The translations under genes and the position numbers were made by a program. Source: an uncultured Prevotellaceae bacterium (GTDB lineage: Bacteria; Bacteroidota; Bacteroidia; Bacteroidales; Bacteroidaceae). Taken from it: a stretch of DNA of 41,467 bases. A model generated the notes under the pieces. The model saw only the letters and a list, made by a program, of their open reading frames with translations, made no database searches and was not told where the DNA came from. The stretch is from assembly GCA_900316645.1 (NCBI GenBank), contig ONDP01000024.1, positions 1 through 41,467 on the forward strand. Reading direction: 5' to 3'. This document shows, one piece after another, positions 21,979-30,540 of this stretch; position 1 is the stretch's first letter, and every line of letters begins with the position of its first letter.

Positions 21979-23062
21979 CTTTGTAGAAAGCCTCGTATTG
22001 TCGGGCCACCTTTAGGTAATCGTGATGTTTTTGAACATACGCCACGCTCTGGAGTTTGAGTTCTGGCAGTTTGTCTGGATGCAGTACTATCTGTTCAAGT
22101 TCATGATAGACACTTTCGTAATTTGGTAGCACATTGATGATAGGATGTAATGTCTGTTCACCCAGTATCTCGTAATTCTCTGGTTCACCGCCACCTACGA
22201 CGACAATACCTTTCGACATAGCCAATAGGGCATTCATGGCAGGCGTGTAGCTATACAATTGGTCGAGTATCATGTCGCTGTTATTCATCATTTGCTGATA
22301 GTCGTTAAACGAGACACCATTTGCCACTTTCAATTCTACTGACTGCGGATATTTCATAGCGATATCCTGGGCGGCTTGTAGCATGATGTCGGTTCCTTTG
22401 TAGGCACTGCGTTTCTTGCTGATGCCGATAAAGATACGGATGGGGTGATGGGGCACTTGCTGTTGAATGTCTGTGGGTATCTCAATGGGCAAGGGAATGA
22501 AGCGTGTCTTTTCAGGGAAAACGGGATGATAGCACACATGATACTCATAGAGCCCTGTGATTATGCCGTCACAATCAGTGGCAATTCTTTTGTTAAGCTG
22601 TTCTTTCACTGTGCCCAACCAGTCTTTCTGCTCTTTCATAGCCTCGGGATCTGTGCGTACCTCAGTCCCGAAATTGAAATCGCTATACCTGAGTGGTTTC
22701 TTATAAGTGCAGGTGTCAACCCAATACCAATCCATTCCAAACGCCCCAAGGAAAACACGTTTGTTGTGCTGCCTGAGATAGTTGTAGAAGAAGAACAAAC
22801 GTTCGGCTTTGAGTTCGAAGAACATCGGATTAATCAGTTGCACCACATCATACCCCGTCATGCGAGGAAGCAGTGTCCAAAGTTTTAGCATGAGGGCCAT
22901 GCCGCCCAACTTCCCTGGTGTGCGTGATACGTCGATGTCGCGAGGATAATTCTTCCAGAAATCACCATTTGACACCACACAGACCTCATGTCCCAATTCA
23001 CGCAGGCCACGAGCCAATGTGTTGTGTACATTGCTATATTCTCCTATGAGCAGAATCTTCAT
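21968..23062 (-). CDS. Glycosyltransferase, GT-B fold (GT1/GT4-like)
   Basis: The 364-residue protein begins MKILLIGEYSNVHNTLARGL, the glycine-rich first strand of GT-B enzymes. The second Rossmann half has RIFIGISKKRSAYKGTDIML near 225 and MNALLAMSKGIVVVGGGEPENYEILG near 290. The E-x7-E region of GT4 enzymes is only approximate. I chose the ATG at 23062, which forms a 4-base ATGA overlap with the upstream glycosyltransferase; a longer frame runs through that gene. It is the last gene of a three-gene glycosyltransferase run. The sugar is unknown. The stop lies in the rpsP terminator. Confidence 0.85.
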   Translation of the reverse strand: MKILLIGEYSNVHNTLARGLRELGHEVCVVSNGDFWKNYPRDIDVSRTPGKLGGMALMLKLWTLLPRMTGYDVVQLINPMFFELKAERLFFFYNYLRQHNKRVFLGAFGMDWYWVDTCTYKKPLRYSDFNFGTEVRTDPEAMKEQKDWLGTVKEQLNKRIATDCDGIITGLYEYHVCYHPVFPEKTRFIPLPIEIPTDIQQQVPHHPIRIFIGISKKRSAYKGTDIMLQAAQDIAMKYPQSVELKVANGVSFNDYQQMMNNSDMILDQLYSYTPAMNALLAMSKGIVVVGGGEPENYEILGEQTLHPIINVLPNYESVYHELEQIVLHPDKLPELKLQSVAYVQKHHDYLKVARQYEAFYKEKG

Positions 23063-24057
23063 CTTTCTTTCTTCATGAGGGGCAGTGTGTGAAAGAGTAC
23101 CGTACGTCCCATGTTGTAATTTGCCAGGCGTCGGAACCAATTGTATTTTGTAGAGTAGTTGCCGTCGGGGAGGGGGAACAGTCCATTGGCATACAATTCT
23201 TTAATGCGTCGTTCGAGTTCTTTTTTCTGTCGGGTCATCATGATGGTGTTATAAATATAGTCCATCGTCAGCTGGGCTGTTCGTCTCTGAATGGCTATCT
23301 TATCCGTATGGGGCATCTTGTCGGATAGTTCATTGAGGTGTTTGATGACGGAGAAAGAATCGTCCAGTCTCTTTTGTATGCTGTCGTTATCGGTATGGCT
23401 TGTAACAGACGAATCGTGTTTGCGATAGAAATATGCCTTGTAGTTGGTGGCATACATCTTCTCTGCTCTGAGAATCAATTGTGCAGAGAACTCTTCGTCT
23501 TCACCATATTGAATATTCGGACTGAATCGGAGTTGACCGAGAATAGAACGAAGAAATAGATAACCCCATGCAGAGCCGTGAATATTGTTGTTACGCATAT
23601 AGGTAGTTCCGCTGACAGGCCGTACAGTCTCCAACATTACGTCCACCTGCCGGTTGTTGGTGAAGTCGAACATCACCATATCCACATCTTCCTTATATCG
23701 AATGATGTCAAGACACTGTTCGTAAGGTGCCTGGATAAGACTGTCGTCGGCATCAATCAACTGAATAAACTTTCCTTTTGCCATATCCAGTCCCTTATTT
23801 CTTGCAGTGCTGACACCGCTATTCTTTTGACGTACATAGATGATGTCGTCCTCATACTTCATCAGATCGTTGATGGGACACTCGTAGGTTCCGTCATCTA
23901 TCACGATAATCTCACGCTCGAAGGGGCGCAGAGAAAGTTGCAGAATGCTTTCAATACACTCTTGCAGCATCTGCACAGGCAGATTGTAATAGGTAATGAT
24001 GAAACTTACCAGCGGCATGGTTTCTTGATTAGATGTATAAATTTGTTGATTCTGCAT
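23059..24057 (-). CDS. Family 2 glycosyltransferase
   Basis: The 332-residue protein has the GT-A start PLVSFIITYYNLPV (about 14-27), VIDDGTY near 55, NSGVSTARNKGLDMAKGKFIQLIDADDS near 80-107 (with the DAD metal site) and QYGEDEEFSAQL near 182. The ATG at 24057 has an AGGA a short way upstream; the alternative ATG at 24018 would start exactly at the conserved strand. Its 5' end overlaps the preceding glycosyltransferase and its stop overlaps the next start by 4 bases. The three genes are therefore tightly coupled and probably act in sequence on one glycan. Confidence 0.87.
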   Translation of the reverse strand: MQNQQIYTSNQETMPLVSFIITYYNLPVQMLQECIESILQLSLRPFEREIIVIDDGTYECPINDLMKYEDDIIYVRQKNSGVSTARNKGLDMAKGKFIQLIDADDSLIQAPYEQCLDIIRYKEDVDMVMFDFTNNRQVDVMLETVRPVSGTTYMRNNNIHGSAWGYLFLRSILGQLRFSPNIQYGEDEEFSAQLILRAEKMYATNYKAYFYRKHDSSVTSHTDNDSIQKRLDDSFSVIKHLNELSDKMPHTDKIAIQRRTAQLTMDYIYNTIMMTRQKKELERRIKELYANGLFPLPDGNYSTKYNWFRRLANYNMGRTVLFHTLPLMKKER

Positions 24058-24890
24058 AATATGCTTATTCCTAATATGTTGAGTGTTGTTGCTTTTATTT
24101 TTTCTTTGCCATGAAACAGTTGCGTATTCAGTTTCCTTGTAGGCAATAGGATAGGGTGCTTCGTACGTTCCCAAACATCTGACTGGATATTCGCCAAGTG
24201 CAGATAATACTTGTCGTCTATCGGCATTCCACTTTGCAAATGAGCTTCCAGTAATTGGGCTAAAGCATTGCCGTCGGCTTGGGCAGTAATACCATTGGGA
24301 TTATAACAATAGTGATAGCACCCCACGTCGGTAGTTGCTATAGTGGTAGCAATTCGGAGGAGCAGAGGGAGTGTGTAAACATCCTCAAACACCTTTCCAA
24401 TAGGGAAACGGATGTTCTTGAACAAACTCCTTTTGTATATCTTGTTCCATGCATAGGTATGCCGATACGCTTCTCCTTCCAGCCAGTATGCTTTCATATC
24501 GCCATAGGTTTTCTGTTTCAAAGGGAGCCGTCCTGCTATGGGATATTCCAATATGTCATATTCAGGATGTTGCGCCAACAATGCAAGCAAAGGCTGATAG
24601 GTGTTCAGTGCCAGATAGTCGTCACTGTCCACAAAGGTAAGGTAATCGCCTTGTGCGATATCTATACCAGCATTGCGAGCACCACTCAAACCTTTATTCT
24701 CCTGATGGATTACTTTGATACGAGTATCTTTCTCTGCCCACTCATCGCACAGCTTAGGGCAATGGTCTAGTGAACCGTCATCAACGAGAATAACCTCCAT
24801 ATCACTCAAATCCTGTTGCAACACACTCTCCACACAACGCTGAAGAGTATGCTCAACACGAAAGACTGGTATGACAACTGAAAGTTTCAC
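24006..24890 (-). CDS. Family 2 glycosyltransferase (GTG start)
   Basis: The 294-residue protein starts with the conserved strand KLSVVIPVFRVEHTL. It has LVDDGSLD near 33, NKGLSGARNAGIDIAQGDYLTFVDSDDY near 60-88 (with the DSDD metal site), and a YAWNKIYKRSLF motif near 145 typical of polysaccharide GT2 enzymes. GTG at 24888-24890 is the start that fits; an ATG much farther upstream would run through the divergent flippase start. A -7 type box lies directly before the GTG, so the mRNA may be leaderless. First gene of the three-gene glycosyltransferase operon. Confidence 0.88.
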   Translation of the reverse strand: MKLSVVIPVFRVEHTLQRCVESVLQQDLSDMEVILVDDGSLDHCPKLCDEWAEKDTRIKVIHQENKGLSGARNAGIDIAQGDYLTFVDSDDYLALNTYQPLLALLAQHPEYDILEYPIAGRLPLKQKTYGDMKAYWLEGEAYRHTYAWNKIYKRSLFKNIRFPIGKVFEDVYTLPLLLRIATTIATTDVGCYHYCYNPNGITAQADGNALAQLLEAHLQSGMPIDDKYYLHLANIQSDVWERTKHPILLPTRKLNTQLFHGKEKIKATTLNILGISILCRINKFIHLIKKPCRW

Positions 24891-24894
24891 GTCA

Positions 24895-24902
24895 CAAAGG
24901 TA
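24895..24902 (-). promoter_or_regulatory. -7 box directly before a GTG start (glycosyltransferase operon)
   Basis: On the minus strand TACCTTTG (24902-24895) ends 5 bases before the GTG at 24890. A TTTG is 12 bases upstream (24918-24915), and none is seen at 19-21 bases. Transcription would start about at the GTG. Confidence 0.5.
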
Positions 24903-24910
24903 CGAATATT

Positions 24911-24942
24911 TTTGCAAATCCGTAATATTCTTTGTATTTTTG
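24911..24942 (+). promoter_or_regulatory. Promoter of the flippase gene
   Basis: TTTG (24911-24914), 20 bases and TATTTTTG (24935-24942) match the consensus. The ATG is at 24960. It shares 50 bases with the divergent glycosyltransferase promoter. Confidence 0.75.
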
Positions 24943-24959
24943 CGTTCAGATAATACAAA

Positions 24960-26276
24960 ATGGAAGCAGAAGGCAATTACGGTTATCGGCATATTCTGAA
25001 ATACACCAGTATTTTCGGCAGCGTACAGGGATTGAACATTGTTGCAGCCCTTATACGCAATAAGTTTGCTGCACTTTTCTTAGGACCTGCAGGTATGGGA
25101 TTGGCTTCACTTCTGACAGTCACTATGAATTTCCTGAGTCAGACGGCAGGAATGGGCCTCTCATTAAGTGCCACGCGTTATTTTTCAGCGTATTATGACA
25201 AGGGCAACCAACAGCGGATAGATCATCTAGTGAAAGTTATTCGTGTGTGGTGTCTGTTAGCATCGCTTTTGGGCATCTTGATGAGTCTCATTGCGGGTTA
25301 TTGGACAATGGCACCTGCTGTTGCTGTTACCATCATTGGAGGAGGCGAAATGTCGATACTCAAGGGAGCACGCCGTCTTCGCTCTTTAGCAGTTATCCAA
25401 ACGATAGCTGCCATAGCCAGTGTCGTTATCAGCGTTCCCCTTTATTGGAAATTCGGACAAGACGCCATTGTGGCAGTAATCAATCTGATGGCCTTTGCCA
25501 CCATGTTGCCTGCTATTTATGTCTCTTATAGGCTTTTTACGCCCCGTTTCTCATTCTCTCATCAAGTGATGGGCGAAGGTGTCAGTATGTTGCGTCTGGG
25601 TGTTTCATTTACTTTGGCTGCAATGGTTGGCAGTGGAACCGAACTCTTTATACGTTCTTGGTTGGAACGTGAGGCAGGACTTTCGGAGGTTGGACTTTAC
25701 AATGCCGGATATTTGCTGACAGTTACCTATGTGGGACTGGTGTTTGCTGCTATGGAAAATGATTATTTTCCCCGTTTGTCAGCCACCCATGACGTTCAAC
25801 AAACCAACGAGATAGTGAATCGCCAAATGGAGATACTCTTGCTGTTGTTGGCTCCTTTGTTGTCAGTGATGATTCTGGGACTACCCTGGATTATCCGCCT
25901 CCTGCTCAGTGCCGATTTCCTTCCCATTGTCACGATGGCGCAGATAGCATCAGTGGCTATGGTGCTGAAGGCTGCCACTCTGCCCGTAGCTTATCTCACA
26001 TTGGCTCGTGGACGTTCTCTGGCTTATCTGGTTTTGGAAACAACCTATTTCCTGGCTTTCGTCCTGCTTGTAATGTGGTGCTATCGTCAGTGGGGATTGG
26101 TAGGAACGGGTATTGCCATTCTGATAGCCCACTTGCTCGACCTCGTGATGATTCATACGTATGCACATCGAGTTTTCGGCTATCGCTTTCCCGTGCGTAC
26201 CTTATATATAATAGGAGCCGCACTGGCGATGGTCAGCACGGCTCTGTGTATCAGTATGTTTTTCCTCGTTGATTAG
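24960..26276 (+). CDS. Wzx-type O-antigen/polysaccharide flippase
   Basis: The 438-residue integral membrane protein has 12 or so hydrophobic segments. Examples are near 85-105 (WCLLASLLGILMSLIAG), 140-165, 165-185, 215-240, 285-310 and 410-435. The start reads LKYTSIFGSVQGLNIVAALIRNKFAALFLGPAGMG, the conserved N-terminus of the WzxE/O-antigen translocase family. It would move lipid-linked oligosaccharide across the inner membrane, consistent with the divergent glycosyltransferases. No Wzy polymerase or WaaL ligase is visible here, so the pathway must be completed elsewhere. The last 4 bases overlap the convergent porin gene. Confidence 0.9.
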   Translation: MEAEGNYGYRHILKYTSIFGSVQGLNIVAALIRNKFAALFLGPAGMGLASLLTVTMNFLSQTAGMGLSLSATRYFSAYYDKGNQQRIDHLVKVIRVWCLLASLLGILMSLIAGYWTMAPAVAVTIIGGGEMSILKGARRLRSLAVIQTIAAIASVVISVPLYWKFGQDAIVAVINLMAFATMLPAIYVSYRLFTPRFSFSHQVMGEGVSMLRLGVSFTLAAMVGSGTELFIRSWLEREAGLSEVGLYNAGYLLTVTYVGLVFAAMENDYFPRLSATHDVQQTNEIVNRQMEILLLLLAPLLSVMILGLPWIIRLLLSADFLPIVTMAQIASVAMVLKAATLPVAYLTLARGRSLAYLVLETTYFLAFVLLVMWCYRQWGLVGTGIAILIAHLLDLVMIHTYAHRVFGYRFPVRTLYIIGAALAMVSTALCISMFFLVD

Positions 26277-27457
26277 AATTTGAAATCAAATTCCAAGTCC
26301 ACCAAGTTATAACTGTGATTCTCTATTTTCAGACTCTTATCGTTGATGCGAGCATATTCGAGGTGCATCTCCATGTGCTTGTTGAAGAAATAGTTCAAAC
26401 CAACTTCATACGAAGTTTTGGCTGAACCCCATTCTTTCTTCACGCGATAGGTTTGATAACGGGCCTTAGCATGCAACTTCGATTTGATAATGGGTACAAT
26501 ACCGAAGGCATACCAACCGTCAGCCTTATCCCCTATGGCATAGTTGATGACTGAGTTTCCTACACTGCCGCTTCCCCAACCCTGCGAGTGAATATACTCA
26601 GCGCGGAACATATATTCGTCCTTTGAATACTCTGCCGAAAGACAATAACGGTTCAAAGGAACACTGGCAGTGATGGCCTTGGTCTGGGTAATCTCGACGG
26701 GATTTCCCTCTGCATCAAGGTTGTAGAGTCCTGTGTGTACCGTTTCCTGACCTATCGTCATATCACCGTGACTACCAGTCCATCCGAACACACCCAAACG
26801 CAATCCCTTGATAGGCATCACCCAGATACCTCCTATGATGTCTTTACGATTGTCTTTATCTCCACGGTTGATACCCTCACCATTATAGACACCAATCTGA
26901 TAGTGCAGCAGTTTGCGCCCATTGCTGTTAGGCAGAATGTCACCTGATAACTGAATACCAATGTCACGACCACCTGATGATTTCTCGCCCGCTCTGTCGC
27001 CGAAGCCTGACAGACGGTTTATCACATCGGCATATGCGCGCCATCCCTGTGTGATGGGGTGGGTAGGGTTCTCAAAAGTGAAGGCACGTTTGAATTGTCC
27101 AGCGCGTATTTTGAATTCTGGGAATCGGCGCCATTCAGCATAGAGGTCAACCAGCTGGACGGTAGGTTCACCAGGGCCTTTGACATTCGTTCCCTGAATC
27201 TGAATACGCCAGTCAAAGTCGCTGATCTTTCCATCCAGAATGAAACGAGCCAGTCGGAGATTGAAGGAGTGCGACTTGGCACCTTCCTGGTCTTGTCCCT
27301 GATACTGCAGAATGGCATAACCACTGAACTTAATGTTCTTGACCCATTGGGGCAATTCTATCAGAGGTCTCTTTTTCTCACTTTCTTGTTCATTTTGTGC
27401 ATTCATCGTGAATGCATAACCCGTTGTCAGGAGGGCAAGGATTAGAAGTCTTTTCAT
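26273..27457 (-). CDS. OprO/OprP-type phosphate-selective porin family protein
   Basis: The 394-residue outer-membrane protein has a signal peptide (about 1-20, ending MNAQN). The barrel is made of alternating strands, including FSGYAILQYQGQDQ near 44, FNLRLARFILDGKISDFDWRIQIQG near 63, KIRAGQFKRAFTFENPTH near 116 and the C-terminal YNLVDLEFDFKF ending in Phe, as in outer-membrane barrels. These match the porin O/P family (PF07396). Phosphate specificity cannot be read from sequence, and no pst or pho gene is near. It is the last gene of a seven-gene minus-strand run, 8 bases after rlmD. Confidence 0.88.
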   Translation of the reverse strand: MKRLLILALLTTGYAFTMNAQNEQESEKKRPLIELPQWVKNIKFSGYAILQYQGQDQEGAKSHSFNLRLARFILDGKISDFDWRIQIQGTNVKGPGEPTVQLVDLYAEWRRFPEFKIRAGQFKRAFTFENPTHPITQGWRAYADVINRLSGFGDRAGEKSSGGRDIGIQLSGDILPNSNGRKLLHYQIGVYNGEGINRGDKDNRKDIIGGIWVMPIKGLRLGVFGWTGSHGDMTIGQETVHTGLYNLDAEGNPVEITQTKAITASVPLNRYCLSAEYSKDEYMFRAEYIHSQGWGSGSVGNSVINYAIGDKADGWYAFGIVPIIKSKLHAKARYQTYRVKKEWGSAKTSYEVGLNYFFNKHMEMHLEYARINDKSLKIENHSYNLVDLEFDFKF

Positions 27458-27465
27458 ATATGTCT

Positions 27466-28908
27466 TTATCGTTTATTTAATAATACAACATTTTCTACAT
27501 GTGGCGTGTGGGGGAACATATCCACAGGTTGTACTGCAACAACCTGGTAGTCGCTATCCAGTTCCTGCAAGTCACGAGCCTGAGTCGCAGGATTACAACT
27601 GACATAGACGATACGTTGTGGTGCAGCCTTGAGGATAGTCTTCACCACGTCAGGATGCATACCTGCACGGGGTGGGTCAGTGATGATGACGTCAGGCCGA
27701 CCATGTTCGGCAATGAAGTCATCTGTCAGAATGTCCTTCATGTCACCGGCAAAGAACAGCGTATTGTCGATGTGATTCTCCTGCGAGTTGACTTTAGCAT
27801 CTTCAATAGCTTCAGGCACGTATTCAATACCTATCACCTTTCGTGCTTTCTTGGCTACGAAATTGGCAATAGTACCTGTACCGGTATAGAGGTCATATAC
27901 CAAAGGAGCCTCTCCCTGACCCTCCAAAGTGAGGGGAGAACCGAAGGCAAACTCACGAGCCACACAATATAGATGATACGCCTGTTCGGTATTCGTCTGA
28001 TAGAATGATTTTGGTCCCACCTTAAAGCGCAGTTCCTCCATCGTCTCGTAGATATGGTCGTTGCCTTTGAAGGTCAGTATCTCTTGGTCACCAATTGTGT
28101 CGTTACACTTCTGGTTGTTGAGATACATCAGCGATGTAATCTGTGGAAACGTGTCGGCTACGTGTTGCAACAGTTCTTGAGCTTTCTGCTCGTCATCCTC
28201 TTCGTCGTAGTGGAACTGTATAATCACCATTAGCTCTCCCGTATTCGAGTTACGGATGATGACGTCACGCAAGAGTCCTACTTGTTGACGTAGGTCGAAG
28301 AAACTGATGTTCTGCCTGATGGCATAGTTGCATATCTCATTGCGAATCTGATTCTGCACATCGTCCATCAGCCAGCATTTCTCAATGGGCAATATCTTGT
28401 CGAAAGCTCCTGTAATATGGAAACCTATAGCAGGAACATCCTTTTCTATCTGCTCATCCTTTAACTCTTCACTGGTTAGCCAACGCTTGTTGGCACATCC
28501 AAAGTCAAGTTTGTTGCGATATTCTCTGGTCTTTACACTACCAAGAATAGGACGGAACTCAGGCAACGCTACTTTACCGATACGTGTCAGTTGATCGTAA
28601 ACCTGTTGTTGCTTCATCTTCAGCTGCTCCTCATAGGGCAGCTGTTGCCACTTACATCCGCCACACACGCCGAAGTGCTGGCAGAAGGGCTTGATGCGCA
28701 ACGGACTTGGTGTGTGAAGACAGGCTATCTCTGCCTCCATGAAACTGTGTTTCTTTCTACGCACTTGCAGGTCGCAAACGTCACCTGGAACTGCCCATGG
28801 AACGAATACCACCATATCATCGACTCGCGCTAAGGCTTTTCCCTCAGCCGCAAAGTCTGTGATGGTGATATTCTCCAATAGGGGTAGTGGTTTCTTCTTT
28901 CTCGTCAT
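27466..28908 (-). CDS. rlmD: 23S rRNA (uracil-C5)-methyltransferase RlmD-like
   Basis: The 480-residue SAM-dependent RNA methyltransferase methylates a uracil of 23S rRNA. An N-terminal TRAM domain (about 10-65) is followed by the iron-sulfur motif C-x5-C-x2-C (Cys76, Cys82, Cys85). The SAM site VYDLYTGTGTIANF is near 336-349, and the catalytic Cys is in YVSCNPATQARDL near 440. About 14 residues reading SPLTLEGQGEAPL interrupt the region just before the SAM site (about 321-334). They are encoded by a palindromic DNA segment that looks inserted in frame. The reading frame stays open, so the enzyme may still work. RlmC/TrmA-type targets are alternatives. Confidence 0.9.
   Translation of the reverse strand: MTRKKKPLPLLENITITDFAAEGKALARVDDMVVFVPWAVPGDVCDLQVRRKKHSFMEAEIACLHTPSPLRIKPFCQHFGVCGGCKWQQLPYEEQLKMKQQQVYDQLTRIGKVALPEFRPILGSVKTREYRNKLDFGCANKRWLTSEELKDEQIEKDVPAIGFHITGAFDKILPIEKCWLMDDVQNQIRNEICNYAIRQNISFFDLRQQVGLLRDVIIRNSNTGELMVIIQFHYDEEDDEQKAQELLQHVADTFPQITSLMYLNNQKCNDTIGDQEILTFKGNDHIYETMEELRFKVGPKSFYQTNTEQAYHLYCVAREFAFGSPLTLEGQGEAPLVYDLYTGTGTIANFVAKKARKVIGIEYVPEAIEDAKVNSQENHIDNTLFFAGDMKDILTDDFIAEHGRPDVIITDPPRAGMHPDVVKTILKAAPQRIVYVSCNPATQARDLQELDSDYQVVAVQPVDMFPHTPHVENVVLLNKR
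27907..27943 (-). repeat. Small palindromic element inserted in frame in rlmD
   Basis: TCTCCC (27911-27916) pairs with GGGAGA (27934-27939), and inside it CCCTC (27920-27924) pairs with GAGGG (27931-27935) as an alternative. The segment is G-rich on the coding strand and unlike flanking codons. It encodes about 13-14 residues absent from the usual spacing between the conserved helix AREFA and the SAM-binding strand. Confidence 0.55.
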
Positions 28909-28918
28909 CTGTAGTTGT

Positions 28919-30505
28919 TTATCTTGCTACGACATATTTATGCAGTGTCTGACGTACAGCACCCTTGCCGGCATACAGTTCCTTCACCATGCCCTCAATC
29001 TGCTCGCCCAGTCCTGCCTCATAGAGGTCAAGTCCGAACACGTCTTTACGTGTGTACAACTGCTTCAGACAACTGTAATCCTGATCCTCTTTGCCAATTT
29101 CCAGTGGCGCTACAATAGCCTGCAGTTCTGCCAGCATGGGGTCGGGTGAAGGCTCGAAGGCAGTACCGTCGTCTTTCACTCCTTTCAGATAACGGGCATA
29201 ACCTGCCAGTGTCAAAGGAATCAGCACGAGGTTACGCTTGTCAAGACCACGGGCAATGTATTTCTTCAGCGTCTCACCGAAGCGGATGGGCAGCTTCTGT
29301 GAAGTGTCCATAGCGATACGCTGTGGTGCATCCGGCATGAAGGGGTTGGGCAAACGCTTGTTCAGCACGTCACCAATAAACTCATAAGGATTCAGCACAC
29401 CTGGGTCAGTCACTACAGGCATAGCCTCCATATAACCGATTTTCTGGATGAAGGCGCGCAGGTCTTCGTCTTTCATTTCTGCCGAAATAAGGGTATAGCC
29501 CAACATGCAACCATAGATTGACATAGCTGTATGCAGTGGGTTCAGACAGGTGGTTACCTTCATCGTCTCAACCTTATCCACTGTCTCACGGGTGGTATAG
29601 AGGGCACCGCCCAAATCGAGTGGGGGACGACCGTTGGTGTAGTTGTCTTCTATCACGAGATACTGCACTTCCTCGGCATTCACGAAAGGAGCCGTGAAGG
29701 TATGCTTCTCTGTCTCGATATAATTGTTGTCCTCAAAACCGTCAGCAGCCAACATCTCCTTTACTTTCTCGTGAGGACGCGGTGTTATCTTGTCAATCAT
29801 CGACCAAGGGAAGGTAATCTTCGTCTCGTCCTTAAGATAGTCAATGAAATCGGCAGGAACCAATCCGTCCTTTGCCCATCGTTCTGCGTAGGCAAAGACA
29901 CCAGCCTTCACCTTGTCGCCATTATGCGAGCAGTTATCCATCGACTGTACGGTGAGAGGCAGTTTTCCGGCATTGAAACGCTCATAGAGTAGGGCACAAA
30001 CTTTACCCATTGCAAATACAGGTTGCAAGCCACGAGCCAGATCAGCCTCGTTGAAACCATAACCCTTCTCTGTGATGGTGAATGAAATCATCTGCAAACT
30101 CGGGTTGCGGAATATCTCCACCAGACGCTGCCAGTCGTTGAACTGTGGGTCGGCTTTCAAAGCCTCAGTAACAGAGGCAATCACTTTCTTTTCAATGTTG
30201 CCATCGCTTTGCAGTGAGACAAGCAGCGACAGATTGTTATAAGGAGTATAGGCCTTGTCAACTACCTCGAAATCGAAGGTCTCTGCTACAATGACGCCAC
30301 GATCGTACTTACCTGTATTCAATGCGTCATTCAGGATAGCTGCGGGGAAGGCACGGAAAATATTTCCGCCTCCGAAGTGTACCCATGTTGGCTCCTTGGC
30401 GGTCTTCTCGCGAACAGCCTTGATGTCGAACTTAGGAAGCTGGTAACCTTTGGCTTCCCATTCTGCGGCATTATAATTACCGCTAAAAATATCATTTAGT
30501 TTCAT
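28919..30505 (-). CDS. uxuB: Fructuronate/mannonate oxidoreductase (mannitol dehydrogenase family)
   Basis: The 528-residue NAD-dependent polyol dehydrogenase would interconvert fructuronate and mannonate in hexuronate breakdown. The N-terminal Rossmann part has the family start WVHFGGGNIFRAF (about 41-53). The catalytic domain has TITEKGYGFNEADL near 146, VQSMDNCSHNGDKV near 190 and LNPLHTAMSIYGCMLGY near 325. KDEDLRAF and LPIRFGETLKKY sit in the C-terminal part. The uxuA gene lies directly upstream, 28 bases away, which supports UxuB over tagaturonate reductase (UxaB). Length is typical of the family in Bacteroidetes. Mannonate is then passed to the UxuA dehydratase. Confidence 0.9.
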   Translation of the reverse strand: MKLNDIFSGNYNAAEWEAKGYQLPKFDIKAVREKTAKEPTWVHFGGGNIFRAFPAAILNDALNTGKYDRGVIVAETFDFEVVDKAYTPYNNLSLLVSLQSDGNIEKKVIASVTEALKADPQFNDWQRLVEIFRNPSLQMISFTITEKGYGFNEADLARGLQPVFAMGKVCALLYERFNAGKLPLTVQSMDNCSHNGDKVKAGVFAYAERWAKDGLVPADFIDYLKDETKITFPWSMIDKITPRPHEKVKEMLAADGFEDNNYIETEKHTFTAPFVNAEEVQYLVIEDNYTNGRPPLDLGGALYTTRETVDKVETMKVTTCLNPLHTAMSIYGCMLGYTLISAEMKDEDLRAFIQKIGYMEAMPVVTDPGVLNPYEFIGDVLNKRLPNPFMPDAPQRIAMDTSQKLPIRFGETLKKYIARGLDKRNLVLIPLTLAGYARYLKGVKDDGTAFEPSPDPMLAELQAIVAPLEIGKEDQDYSCLKQLYTRKDVFGLDLYEAGLGEQIEGMVKELYAGKGAVRQTLHKYVVAR

Positions 30506-30540
30506 TATTCAATTACAAATTATCAATTCTCAATTAATCA
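30506..30540 (-). repeat. Heptamer tandem repeat (ATTGANA) between uxuA and uxuB
   Basis: Read on the minus strand, about five 7-base units follow each other from the end of uxuA: TTGATTA, ATTGAGA, ATTGATA, ATTTGTA and ATTGAAT. They fit roughly WTTGANA and lead straight to the uxuB ATG. The uxuA stop TAA lies in the first unit. The match is less exact than in the other arrays. Confidence 0.6.

Noticed and set aside
20307-26276. Full O-antigen or capsule locus
   Set aside because: Only glycosyltransferases and a flippase are present. No polymerase, ligase, chain-length regulator, nucleotide-sugar synthesis or UpxY/UpxZ-type regulators were seen.
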